Assembly (NCBI GenBank): GCA_015501595.1 | Contig: JADNRX010000247.1 | Span: 1 to 64,000, forward strand | Origin: Hymenopellis radicata | Taxonomy: Eukaryota; Basidiomycota; Agaricomycetes; Agaricales; Physalacriaceae | Length of the DNA: 64,000 bases | Direction: 5' to 3' | In this document: piece by piece, positions 44,211-55,589 of the stretch | How the letters are laid out: every line of letters begins with the position of its first letter | Position numbering within the stretch: position 1 is the stretch's first letter | Translations under genes and position numbers: made by a program | Notes under the pieces: model-generated | Seen by the model: the letters and a program-made list of their open reading frames with translations, nothing else | Told to the model about the DNA's origin: nothing | The model's database searches: none

Positions 44211-47200
44211 TCAAAACAGATCCACGACGCCTTTCCTCGGAGAGATGACGCCAACGACCTTGGCCTCAAAGTCCAACAAGGAACCCGCCTTCGAGACAAC
44301 AAGATCATCACTCGGACTGGAGATACCCAAAAGCTGCTCCAGATTCGTCGTAGCCAGCGCCAACGCATCGGTTTTCGACAGTCCTGAGAAAGCGCTGAGC
44401 GCAGCCTACACCAACACCGGTCAGCTCAGCTGCGGTGAACGAATATGCAGAGGACTGACCCAGCCGACATCAAACCTTGTATTCCTCGCATACGCTTGTC
44501 CCTGTGTACCAATCCCGACGGTGATGTTGTGCGCGAGCAGGTATCCTATAATCGTGTCATGCGAAAGTGGGGGACCAGGCATGCTAAAGAAGACTGTAAG
44601 CCGAATAATAAAGATAAATACTATGGGCGTACAATCGCCTTCCTTCCCACGTATTAGGGAACGGACGAGAGGGAATCAAGACGACGCCTATACCTGCGCC
44701 ACTTATCTCCGAAGCTAACAGGTGAGACTCTGAACCGCCCACAAAAGTGATCTTGAGAGTTTCGCCTGTGCTAGCTTCTACTTCACTCTTCAGTTGGATC
44801 AGAGTCGCCATAACATCCGCACTATCAACATTGATGACCAGCGGCATGGAACCCTACTATGGCATTGAATGCACGAAGAAATATATAAAGAGAGTACGGA
44901 CCTGTCGGACTTGATCAAACGCAGGGCTATTCAATAAGAGAGCACGCAAGGCGGCTATTTGGGTGCTGACACTGACGCCGGAATTCATGGTCACAGCGAC
45001 ATGCAATGCGCCGACGCTCTGGACGATAGCACCCTTCTCAAGCTTGTGAGAAGAGCTTGTAGAGAAGGCAGTGCTGTAGCCAGAGATGAACGAGGAGCCT
45101 GATGGAGCTGTAACACCGGTGGTCACTCCCGCACGGTACGCTATGCTACAGACGTCTCAATATCTGGTCGACATTTGCGAGGAGAAATGAACTCACAGCA
45201 TATCTCGAGTCTCGAATTGCAGGCCGTCGACAGCATGGATGATCGCGTCCGGACCCAAGATGGCAGGAACACTCCCAGTCAAAGCGTCAGGAACTGAACC
45301 GTCATTCGTGCTGGGCTCGCCCATAATGTGCTCGAGGCCTAGCGGGCTACCGAAACTGATGAGGCCAGGTCTACGAGACGCGTTAAAGTTCTGGTGGGGA
45401 GTGAAACTTTGTAAAAGACACTGACGAGATAGAGCCGCCCTCCAGGTCAATGAATTCGGCGGCAGCATAAGAAGGAGAAAATGCCTCAGGACACGATCCA
45501 CTGCAGACAATGTTTCCACCTTTAACAACGACAACACCACCGGCGGCGTCGGACAATGTGTTAACGACAGCATTGTCTTGCTTCACAAACACATTCGAGA
45601 CATTCGTGAACACCACAATGTCCGAAGTCTTTTGTGCGGTCAGTGGAGGCAGTCCATCGTACTTGACCGCATCCTTCGCTTCCTTCTCAAAATCAGGAGT
45701 TTCAGGAACTTTCTGGAAGACAGCAGGCTTTGTGACAGAGAAGGGATCCTCAAGCTGAGCGATACCGTCGATGAATACTTGCTTGGGAGTCGCACCAAGG
45801 GCAAGAGGGTGGCTGTCCCATATAACGACGTCGGCATCGTATCCTGTGATCTCGTGAGTGCAAGCTTTGTCGCGAGGCACATCGCAACTCGCCTGTCCTA
45901 ATAAATCCAACTCGGTGGTCCAAACCAGCCACCGTAGCGGGGGTCGACGTAACAGAAGCCAGAGCCAGGTTCTCGGGAAGACCATAGTAGTGAGCTTGTT
46001 GTGCTTCATGGAGGAGATATCGAGAATTGATGACAGGATGATCGCTCTGACATAGTCGATTAGCCCCCAATCGACAAATAAGATGAAGGATTACCTTCAT
46101 AACAACTTTAATGCCATTATCAGCCAAGATTTTTGGGGCAAACTCTGATCCACGGTAAGCTTCACGCTTATAACGTGCATTAGTTGCGAAGATTGCTGCA
46201 GCGGGTGGTCCACCTAACGCGCAACAAGAGAGTCGATAAGGCTCAAGTTACAATACAATGCAAGGGCAATGTACCGTAGGCTTTCTTGAGAAGATCAGGA
46301 ACAAGGTAGGTCTCATGCGCGTGATGGAATGCGGCTATCGAGAACTTGAATTCGTTCGTCAACTGGAATGTGCAGGGTTTGAGCGGTAACAACGAATCAA
46401 CTAGAAAGAGCACGTACCCTTACAATACCGTCAAGATCGACAGCCTCGTAGCAATGGTTATGGATCTAAGACTTGCTTGAGACCGAAGCTACGCGCGAAA
46501 GGTAGCGAGTATTTACCTTGACACGTCCTCTAAGCACGTCAACGAGAGCTTCCCATTGGAGATCTTCTGGAAATTCTCCAAGGCCATTCCAGTTTCCAGC
46601 CATAGCTGCGGAACAGTACGCGTCTTGTTTCTCCTTGATTTGGCGCGCCTGGTTGTAGGATTGACGGAAGTGCCAAATAGTGTCCATTCTTGTTTGATCA
46701 TAGATGCGACCTACACGACGCGTCCGGATAAGCTTGAGACATGATTGGCAAACTTGTTTCAAAAAAACTAACTCGGATTCTCGCCACAAGCGTGCCTGGT
46801 AAAGATTACTACACACTCAAGAAGCTTCTAGACAGTTACATACTTCATCTGTCTCCATCGCGGAGGCAAAGAGGGGTCTACATTGGAACCATTGATGATA
46901 GAGTGAGGAGGCTCTAGCAACATCGAAGACGGTGACTTTTCTGCTGTAGGTCGGTACTTGATAACGAAGGCTTGTCCGCCGATTCCATTTGCTGAGCCAG
47001 GGAGGATGACGCCAGTAGTAACACCGCCGGCGACTACCGGTTTGTACGCATCATCATGGGTGTTCAGCCCATCCAAGCTGCGTAGCCAAGGCTGCATATC
47101 ACCCTTTAGCGAGTTGCCGTCAGATGCACCGTCGAGTTCAGGTAAACTGTATACTCCCATGTGAGAGTGCAAGTCGAAAATGCTAATTATCTTGATTAGG

Positions 47201-47673
47201 TCAAGCAAGGACAAGATAACAGGCGCGTACCCTGGCGAAACCCAAGCACCCTCCGCATCGTATTCAACCAAGTCTGAATACTGCTCCAACGCGCTCGCAG
47301 AGATAGAGCCGACTTGTTGGATGAGCCCTCGAGCGAGAAGTAAGTCTCCCTTGATAACCTCGAGTCCGTCGACGCCTCCGGTCCAAATGGTCGCGTTCTT
47401 GATGTAGACCGGCTGAGTACCCTCGACGAAGCGGTCTGATTCAGTACGACTCCAGAATTCAGGCGGTGGACCGGGTGTCATATCCAGCTGGCGACATTTT
47501 TGTAGAGTTTCCGCGGCGTGCAACGGTACTCGGGTCGACGAACCATCCAGCCGAGGACTCAGGACGAGGGTGCCAACGGACACAGCGCTCAATAACAACG
47601 CACCGCCGAACAAGCGATGTAGTTTCGAGCTCTTGTTAGCACGGTAACGACTGAGCTGGGCTTTCTCAGCCAT
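44211..47673 (-). CDS. Membrane-anchored amidohydrolase, two-module, 14 exons
   Basis: Exons: 47231..47673, 46844..47182, 46773..46795, 46517..46710, 46418..46465, 46275..46362, 46095..46213, 45893..46046, 45426..45843, 45197..45370, 44902..45145, 44633..44853, 44460..44583, 44211..44405. They join without a frame error into 927 residues. A signal-anchor (LFGGALLLSAVSVGTLVL) follows a short basic cytosolic tail. Metal-site motifs of the amidohydrolase superfamily are visible: FDLHSHMG, HACGENP, IHNHCYE, FHHAHETY and SDHPV. GYDADVVIWD marks the composite beta domain. A second region repeats part of the fold (SPGLISFGSPLG, YRAGVTTGVTAPSG, PLVINVDSAD) and ends with a QLLGI and GSLLDFEAKVVGV segment. 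Intron 8 uses a GC donor. The substrate is unknown. Confidence 0.88.
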
Positions 47674-47809
47674 GGTAGTGTGGGAGAGCAGGAAGACAGG
47701 CCATCTCTCGCCAAGGGCTGAAGAGCTGCATACGAACAGGCACAATCGCGCCGAGAGCTCCGCCGGAGATTGCCATCTGACTTTCAATCAATCTTGCCTG
47801 CAGACAATC

Positions 47810-47960
47810 ATGGCCAAAAAGAAAGCAGTGGGATCCAAAGTATCGGCGGAAGCTGCGAAAAAACCAAGGCTGCAACGAAAACAGAAAGGAAAAGACAGGC
47901 GGCAAGTCCAAAGTACAAGAAGAGGACGACCATGAAGATCTGGAGGCAATACTAGAAAAG
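47810..47960 (+). pseudogene. Orphan 5' exon, probably of a kelch-repeat (Kel3/KLHDC4-like) gene
   Basis: A first exon begins MAKKKAVGSKVSAEAAKK, continues through Lys/Ala-rich sequence and ends in EEDDHEDLEAILEK, followed by a good donor (GTACTT). The composition and the DLEAILE motif match the start of fungal Kel3-type kelch proteins as I remember them. Two A-run contractions break the frame. No kelch exon follows: after the predicted acceptor near 48010 the next codon is TAG, and the sequence turns into the upstream region of transporter B. It is head-to-head with the amidohydrolase, 136 bp apart. Probably a truncated relic, although the kelch identity is not certain. Confidence 0.4.
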
Positions 47961-48399
47961 GTACTTATTCAGCTTTCAGTTTTACACGACTGCTAAACAT
48001 GACCGATCAGTAGATGCGGTCCTTTCTCTCCACATGCTGCCGGACAGACCAGTGGCGTCTTGCTGCTGGTCTCCGGAAATTGGCACATCCGGCAGGCTGC
48101 CGCCATATGTCCAGTCCGAATTGGGTCAAACTCCGCGGAAATGGGTAATGAACGTCCAGGAGATCAAGCCCTGTCGGTCGACCCTGTTTGTTGCAAAGGT
48201 CGATGGCCCACATCTAGTCTCGTCGCCCGAGTCTTTGTCCGCTTTCCTCACTCGCCCATTGAATACTGCTCGTTGGATTCCTCGTGGCGACGGATATTGA
48301 ACATCCGAAACTGCCGGCATCCGCTCTTTTTACGAAATTTTCCAGAGAACCTCACGATGGAGCGGATCACGATCATCTGGGCGACATGCCTCTACCTGT
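47961..48399. other. Upstream region of transporter B
   Basis: No gene seen. Shares the GATCTTCCCCACACCC-type segment just before the start codon with the promoter of transporter A. Confidence 0.4.
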
Positions 48400-48407
48400 T
48401 ATAAAAA
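48400..48407 (+). promoter_or_regulatory. TATA box of transporter B
   Basis: TATAAAAA about 60 bp upstream of the ATG at 48462. Confidence 0.55.
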
Positions 48408-48461
48408 GGGATCTTCCCCACACCCGCTAATCCCCATACCCCACTTCCCCCATACGACGCA

Positions 48462-50907
48462 ATGGGCTTCAAAGATTCTGTTCTGTATCAGGTATGCTGT
48501 TATCGTTATGGTGTTGGTGGAGTTTAATAATGATGATCCGTTAGGACATGACTCCGTCATTATTGGCGGTGTCGTTGTTCTCTTCTCTTGGTGCTTTCAG
48601 TTTTGGTTACGATAACAACTGGTACGTCCTTATGTTGGCTTCTAATCGTGTCTTGACCAGCAAAATAGGTGGGGAGGCGTCATTGGGGCGACCCAATTCG
48701 GCAAGGAGTTTGGTTCAGGTGAGTGGTTGAGGTTCGTATTCTCAATCCGCCTTCTAACGGTTCTTCCACAGGCTGGACAACATTGGACGACGGCACTCGG
48801 ATACGCGCGTTGTCTTCCTCGGATAAGAGTACAGGTACTGCACTTGGAACGGCACGTCTTTTTCCATGTTATACTCTCCTTCTCTCTCTTACCCACTGTC
48901 AGGCCGGAATCATGATCGGTTGTATGATTGCGCCCCTCATTAACGAACGCTTTGGGCGAAGGATATCCTTCGTATCTCTAGGTGTTATTGGGTGAGCCGG
49001 AAGTTGACTGCGTACTTATGACGCGACTGACACTGTGTAGCATTATTGGAACCGTTATTCAAGCCTGCTCGACCATCAAGTCATCGTATTGGACGCTCAT
49101 CGCTGGAAAGATCATTGTCAACATAAGCGTCGGTATTGCATCTGCAGTGACCGGTCTTTATCAAGCAGAATGTGCCCCCAGACGCATTCGAGGTGCCTTG
49201 GTCAATTTTTGTAAGCGCCCCTACGTTCCTTCCAGTGAGATTGCTGACCTTGCATCCAGACACTGTTGTACAGAAGTGAGTTATCAATCCCATGCCACTG
49301 TGTTTTTGTCTGATTTTGCAGCTTGGGAACGTTCCTGGGAAATGCAGTCATGTTCGGCGTTCATCTTCGTACTGACAGTCTCGTCTGGATGCTTCCTATT
49401 GGGTTGCAGTTCATCTTCCCTGTTGTTATCGCTCTGGGTAGTATGTTCCTTCCCGAGTCGCCGCGAGTAAGTCTCCGACCAATATGTTTGCGTCCAATTT
49501 ACTGACCTCGTCATGCAGTGGCTCGTCCAGAAGGGAAGGCTCGATGGTACGGAACTGGTTCCTCTATTCTTGTCCCAGTCTGACCTCGGTCACAGAGGCA
49601 CATAACTCCATGCGTCGACTTCGTGGTCTTCATGCTGACGACGCAGACATCGCTGCTGAAGTCGAAGAAATTCGCGTGGCTTATGAGCACGAGAAGGAGT
49701 TGACCAAGGGTGTTAGCTTCTTCCAGATATTCCGCGGTTCGGATCTTCGCCGTACTTTGATCGCTATTGGCATACAATGCTTGCAGCAGGCGCAGGGTAT
49801 CAGTTTCATGGTACGGGTCTCTTTTATTTCTCTCGTCTGTTACGCTGACTTCGTCCTGTAGAACGTAAGCATCAAGTCTCTGATTCCGGGTTAACCGTCC
49901 TGACTTCTCTTTCTATCATGAAGAACTACCTCAACACCACTGTAAGTCGAGTCATCATTTCCTGTTTACATGCTAATCCTGCGTCTAGCTCCTCAATCTG
50001 GGTTTCGAAAACACTTATGAACTCCTTGTCATACTATACGCCTGCAAGTTGTTCATCTCGCTCGTCGGTGAGCTTCTTCTATAATTCACTGTCATGGTTT
50101 GACGCTCAACGCATCTCAGGCTTCTACCTTCCCGATCGCATTGGCCGTCGTCCTATTGTCTTTATCGGGTCTTCCGTCTTCTTGTTCTCGATGTTGACTG
50201 TCGCTGGTGTGGCAACGGTCACGAACAGCAAGCCCACGGGTGCGCTAGGAAGATTAACGCTCGGAGGTGAGCATTACCACCTCATACAGGCCGTCGACTG
50301 ACGAGACATTCAATTTGCATGTAGCTGTTTTCATGTGGATCTTGATTGACTCCTTCACCTGGGTGAGCATTGTGTAGTATCTGCCCCCAACAGCTGGCGC
50401 TAATATGTACTTCAGTCTCCAATGCCATGGACCATCGCCTCCGAAGTTTCAAGCAATCGCCTTCGTGGGAAAACCCTCGCTTCCGCTGCGTGGTCTGGTT
50501 TCGGTGTCGGTCTCATCTCCAACCTGGGTATTCATTCCTTCGTCCTCCTCGGGTTGGAGCAATACACTAACATTAACGCTCAGTGGTGCCCTACATTCAG
50601 GACGAAGGTTATGGAAACTTGCAAGGACAGATCGCCTACCTCTGGGCCGGATTTTCTGTTGCCGCGTAAGTTCTTGCGTTTTCTTTCTTGCGCTGGTACT
50701 CATATCTACCTCGATTCCTGAAGACTCTTGTTCTGCTTCTTCTTCGTTCCCGAGCTCAAAGGCCGCTCGCTCGAAGAGCTGGATATTCTGTTCTATAACA
50801 AGGTTCCGACACGCAAGTTTGCTACGTATCAGATTCCTCCTGAGGCGAGGCCGAAGGTTGAGGAAGAGGAAAAGGAGCATACGGAGCACATTGGAGATGC
50901 CGCCTAG
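48462..50907 (+). CDS. MFS sugar transporter, copy B, intact, 18 exons
   Basis: Exons: 48462..48491, 48545..48621, 48669..48718, 48772..48851, 48903..48991, 49041..49210, 49260..49275, 49322..49466, 49519..49546, 49596..49810, 49862..49864, 49924..49941, 49989..50067, 50120..50266, 50325..50362, 50416..50527, 50584..50665, 50724..50907. They join without a frame error into 520 residues. Sugar-porter motifs: FGYDNNWWGG, INERFGRR, APRRIRGALVNF, LPESPR, QQAQGISFM, YLPDRIGRRP and PELKGRSLEEL. Every intron position matches copy A, including the single-codon exon 11. Intron 4 has a GC donor where copy A has GT. The C-terminal tail differs. Intactness suggests it is the functional reference for the pair. 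Substrate unknown. Confidence 0.93.
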
Positions 50908-51156
50908 TGGAATATCAATGTATACCTAATGTCATATTCACTTAGCCCTAATACTACTACACCTTTCATTGGATATATGGATATGAGGACTGTCACTACT
51001 TAGTATAGGGGCCTTACCTTAACCGTGCTGAGTCGCGTGACCGCGATTCTTTCTTTCTTCCACCACGTTCAATCCCGAGTCTTACAGGCCTCCGCGACTC
51101 TCTCAAGGTCTGTGCGATTCTGCTTAACGTCTTTCCAACTCGTCATTCGTTTAGAC

Positions 51157-51563
51157 ATGCCGCGTTACAAGAAAGGCCATACCAAAGCGAACCAAGCGCG
51201 GATGGCAAATCTACGACATGCAAAACTAGCCAAAGTAAAGAAGGAGAACTCCGCGCCAGCCGCTACGACGGTCGAGGCGAATGAGGAGAACATCCCCCGG
51301 CCGATACGCCGCTGAGCATGGCCGAACGACGCGCAGAGAATGCGGGAAAGCAGTTACTGGAGATTACGAAACAGCTCAAGGCCGTCCAGCACGACCTTGC
51401 TAACGCTCTTGACAGGGAGAAACGCCTCAAATGCGCCGCCGACGCATGGAAGCAGGAACGGGAGGAATGGAGTGCTTTGAGGACCCAGAGCGGAATACCG
51501 TTCCTGCCACTGTGGCGGATATCGGAGACACAAGAGGTTATTGGTGAGCATGTACAATTATGA
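51157..51563 (+). CDS. Small coiled-coil hypothetical protein
   Basis: A basic start (PRYKKGHTKANQARMANL, KLAKVKKE) leads into a helical, heptad-like region (ERRAENAGKQLLEITKQLK, LANALDREKRLK, WKQEREEW). The two parts are in different frames. Lengthening the C run at 51294-51298 by one joins them as NIPPADTPLS into about 135 residues. There is no intron. Small basic plus coiled-coil proteins of this sort accompany transposons in basidiomycetes, but I cannot tie this one to an element. A weaker, decayed stretch of similar composition lies near 20740-20857. Confidence 0.45.
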
Positions 51564-51603
51564 AATGAGATCAAAGCTAAAGAGCTGTATAGATATGGGT
51601 GCA

Positions 51604-52449
51604 TCACGGATCGACCAACACTATTCGTACTCGTCGAATTAAATTGAATAATGAACGAACACGAGCGGCAGGTTGATATCCGGCCCAATTTAGGTATAGC
51701 ACAACTGCTGCCGCCACCGTTACTCCAAGGATACTGAACGCCAGTGATGAGCATCTTCGGCGACCTGGTGAGGAAGGCGGCGACGAAAGACTAGAAGGGA
51801 AAACGATATGATGACTTCCAAGGCGCTTCTGAGGAGAGGTCAGCAAATGATGATTTGTGCAGGTGCGAATGTTGTCCACCATCACCAGTCTGGCCGCCGA
51901 GTCCAACGTGGTCTGCCAGTACGATAACCCTCCGTCTTCTGGTGGAAGATGATAATGCACTTGAATCTTCTTCGAATGCAGTCCGTGCTCGTCTTTGAAT
52001 TGAAGGTTATCCCCGTCCTCTTCGTCCTCGATCGCGACGGTTTCGACACGGAATTTATGGTGGCACTCTACATCAGCAGGGGGCTCTTCTTCCATCGGCA
52101 CGGTTTTCACTTCACGTCGTGAGCTCTGGTGAGCATTGAAGTTGACGACCACGCACCTGATACATTGATAGTCTCGCCAGGACCCAGTCTGCCTTTATTG
52201 GGGCGTACGATATATCCCTATATTGTACAGATCAGCCCTTGGCGCCAGGTTTCACCGCTCGAATAGCGCACCTCAGTATAATTCGTCTTGACCTTGAAGG
52301 CCACCCAAAAGTCATTCGCATTAGTGACGTCGAATGACCGCGTTTGGCGTTGTGTCAGAGGCCCTGTGCACGTTGAGCCGTCGCCCAGTTCATCGGTGGC
52401 GAGACGTACGGGCAAAGTCTAGAGATGTCGACGAAAGCTGGACGGACAT
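51604..52449 (-). CDS. VAP/Scs2-like MSP-domain ER membrane protein
   Basis: Exons 52410..52449, 52272..52363, 52157..52217 and 51604..52109 join in frame to about 232 residues. The N-terminal MSP domain reads SVQLSSTSLDFARPLTQ, then TNANDFWVAFKVKTN, YIVRPNKGRLGPGETINV and EEEPPADVECHHKFRVETVAI. This is the pattern of VAMP-associated proteins that bind FFAT motifs and tether the ER to other membranes. A C-terminal membrane anchor (LAFSILGVTVAAAVVLYLNW) sits before a basic tail. A further 57-nt in-frame segment with good GT-AG borders and a CTGAC branch-like site could be an extra intron in the last exon. The family's usual VxxxPxxYCVRPN core is modified here. Confidence 0.8.
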
Positions 52450-53088
52450 GGTCGTCTCTGCACTGCCAGAATCAGAGACAAATCAATTGAAACGATCGAC
52501 TGATAGGAAATCATGCGTCATAAATGGGCGGCAGTAACCATGTCTAAAATGCGTGGCCAGGAACACCTCAACCTTCCTGTCATTCGGATATTTACTGCGA
52601 CCTCGCTGACGGAGAGCGTGAGGTGATCGTCCTCCTCGCCCATTGCACAGCAGCCTTCGGACTTGTTTCCGTTGAAGCGTAAGTATCGAGAGTTCTTCAG
52701 TGTTGTTGACAATGAAGAAATGGGGGTCGACTGAACGCCAGATTGATTATTGGCGGCAAACGATCACCTTTACAAGGTCTTCTCAGTCTATGACGCCTCC
52801 GGGGAAGGGGCATTGTTCCCCGCTCTCAGCACTGTGGAGTCTCCGGTGGCCGACGGGGTCGATTGCGTGTCTTGCCAATGTTCCCGGCTGCGTGCAACTT
52901 CCTCTGCGTTTGGTGCTTCTACGTTGTAAAGCGTACAACACAAGTGAGTCATTGGTATTCAATCATATAGAAATCTCACTGAAGACTCCCGCAGGCTTGG
53001 GTGGGCCATGCTGATATCTCAACAGCAACCTCAGGTTCCGTTAACCGATATAAGGCGCCCCAATAGAAGTTGGGATTATCTTTTCTCG
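52450..53088. other. Intergenic between VAP and beta-lactamase-like genes
   Basis: About 640 bp between divergent genes; both promoters are expected here. No additional gene is supported. Confidence 0.5.
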
Positions 53089-54420
53089 ATGCTCCCTATC
53101 GGCCTCTTGTTTTCGTTGCTAGGCCTTGCCTTTGCATGTTCGCCTTCTACCCAGATGCACGATGATGGATTACTCCTCACGTCCGAAATCGACGACTTCA
53201 TTCAGTCTATTCCCGTCGAATGGGGCGCTCCTGGAGGTGTCGCGGTCGCCGCTGTTATGATGAACGAGAATGGCAGCTGGTCTGTTGACACCAAAGGTTA
53301 TGGTAACGCAAGATCGGATGGCACGCTCGTCGATTCTGAGACCATGTTTGCCATTGGTTCCAACTCAAAGGTCAATATCTCTCTTATACTTATGCACCTT
53401 AGACTAACTGGGTGCATTTATTATAGCAATTCAATGCGGTGTCTACCGGGCTTCTGCTCTTCAACGACTCGCTTGAGCCACGCCTCACGATGTCCACGAA
53501 ACTGGGCTCGGTCTTTCCCGAGTCATGGGAGCTCATGGACGACTTCGCTACTTCACAGAGTACGATAGTAGATCTGTTCAGTCACCGCACCGGGCTTCCG
53601 CGCCATGACCTTTCGTACTCGGCCAATGATACGGTCCCAGATATGGTTCGTCGTTTCTTCTTTGCGCCTGGATTCAGTACTGAACCTAGCTTGTGCAGAT
53701 GAGCCGCACCAAGTACCTGAAACCATCCCTTGAATTCCGCGATAGGTACCAATACAACAAGTTGAACAACATCATGTATGGGATGCCCTTCTTCCCGCGA
53801 AAATACCCTTCACGCGCTATGTCAAACAGAACATCTTTGAACCGCTTGGGTTGAGCGCGACATACTCGCCCGATGTTGCTTCACAAGAGCATGTCCTCGC
53901 ACAAGGCTTCGCGAGGCTTGGAGTCAATAAAACTGAAAACTCGTTTGATATGGGCACTCCAACCCCTCTGGAATTCTGGGCGTAACTGAGGACGGCAATT
54001 GTTCGTTCTTTCCTTGCTCCATTCAAAACGCTGATACAATAATTTCGGTCCATCAGTTATCTCTGGCGCCGGTGGTATCATCATGAAGGCACACGATGCC
54101 GCCGTCTGGCTTTAGACCCTACTCCTTGACGGCGTAAATCCTAAGACGGGAGAACAAGTAATTCCAGCTGAAGTGATCGCACATATCTCGACTGGTAAAA
54201 CCGTCGTTTCGGGGTCTGGAACAGAGTATGTGCTAGTAGCTTTTCTTCATAACGCGTTACTCAGACATCTGTTGCAGCGAAATCTCACTGTATGCCGTTG
54301 GTCAACGAGTTGCCACTTACAGAGGATTCAGTGCGTAATATTTCCTTGTGTGTAGGTCCCCGGCTTCTACTCGCCGCCATCATTGAAGTACCATGTACCG
54401 TAGATAATGCCAGTGTCTTC
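53089..54420 (+). pseudogene. Secreted beta-lactamase-like serine hydrolase, pseudogene
   Basis: A signal peptide (LPIGLLFSLLGLAFACS) opens exon 1 (53089..53370). Exon 2 starts at 53427. The SxxK motif lies in AIGSNSKQF, and FSHRTGLPRHDLSY and KIPFTRYVKQNIFEPLGLSATYSPD follow, as in fungal beta-lactamase/transpeptidase-like esterases. One slip near 53795 is a probable C-run undercall. In contrast, codon 54113-54115 is an in-frame TAG in AVWL*TLLLDGVNPKTG, where relatives carry Gln; a single C-to-T change explains it. The 3' end (YAVGQRVATYRGF) runs into the convergent RlpA-like gene and lacks the final domain. I regard it as decayed. Confidence 0.65.
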
Positions 54421-55029
54421 CGAAGCAAAGAAATCGAAGAGACCGCGCGAAAGATCCAATCCCGTGTCCGGACAACCGGGACACTGTCAATTATTAGACG
54501 CAGACAAGGAGATTTAAGAAATTGACGCGGACATGGTCCATGATGGTGGCCTGAGTTGTCTTCCCGTTATACGTCATGGTGATAGTCTTGAAGCAGTTGG
54601 GACCGGGAGACCCGTCACCGTATTGCTATAGAAAGGGAGATGTATATGCGAGGATTTCACTGAGGATGATCCGAGCGCTACGCACAGGCGTGTTCAGCGC
54701 GACAATCTAGTACCATAGCACAATGAGCTAGAGGTCCAAAATAATAGGGAAAATTGACTGACAAAGTCGCTGGCCACGTTGTTGGAACCGCAGGCACCGC
54801 TAGAGCAAGTTGAAAAAAAGAAGCGATGATGGATATATAAGAGGGCAGCTTACTTTCCGACATCGTAATACGACCAACGAGCACCGTCGAAGCGCTTGGC
54901 TAGGGTGTGGCTGACATCGCCACGAGCCCGTTTAGCGACACCATGGGCATGGTGACGCTTGTGGCCATGGGAGGCAGCGATGGCGGAAGCGGCAAGGGCA
55001 AGAGGGACGAGAGCGAGGGAAAAGAGCAT
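54367..55029 (-). CDS. RlpA-like double-psi beta-barrel secreted protein
   Basis: Five exons, 54854..55029, 54763..54799, 54686..54706, 54533..54625 and 54367..54483, join without error into 147 residues. The signal peptide (LFSLALVPLALAASAIAA) is followed by a His/Arg-rich pro-region with a KR site (TLAKR). The barrel follows: GARWSYYDVGNGACG, ASDFIVALNTP, NCFKTITMTYNGKTTQATIMDHCPGC and GLDLSRGLFDFF. The conserved Asp (MDHC) and the Cys pairs are present. Such expansin- or barwin-like fungal proteins are secreted and bind cell-wall polymers. Exon 3 is 21 nt. The last exon lies opposite the 3' end of the beta-lactamase-like pseudogene. Confidence 0.88.
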
Positions 55030-55461
55030 TTCGTTTAGTTTGTTTTCAGCAAAAGGAATGGAGAATAAGAGAGTGTCTGGGAGGCCGGGCGGTGAAAGGC
55101 AACAGCAACTGAGCGGAAAAGTGGGAGGTACAGTCTCCCTTCTTCCAATCTTGGTATCGCTGTGTTGACCAACGACGACGCTTATGGCTACTACTTCATG
55201 TACGTTATCAGGGACCGCATTTTGGACAAACTTCTTCAACTTGGATTATGTAGCGTCAGTGATTCGGACAGAGTGTATGTGTGGTTCCTTCGTGTCGATA
55301 TCCCCTCACATCACTCGTAGTTATAAACAGACCGTCGCGAAATGTCCCAGCAACGCGTCCGCTCCCAGTGTAGCTTCGCCGACCTTGCAGGACGTACACC
55401 AATGGCGGCCACGGCGATACTTGCGGATTCGGGATCTTTGACCTGGGGCGCTGTCTCGACC

Positions 55462-55527
55462 GCTGCAGAGCCTACGGGAGATACTGTTCAGACGGCCAGC
55501 GAAGTTTGGTTCGACAGAAGTGCATAA
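55462..55527 (+). repeat. Duplicated 3'-exon fragment, copy 1
   Basis: Encodes AAEPTGDTVQTASEVWFDRS and a stop. A close copy lies at 58832..58897 (ATEPTGETVPTASEVWFDKS). The conserved reading frame and stop suggest the terminal exon of a gene whose remainder I cannot identify at either place. Confidence 0.5.
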
Positions 55528-55589
55528 GGGATTGCCAATCTTTCCGGTTATTTCGTTATGCTTACCCCAAATTTCTTCAGTCCATTAGT

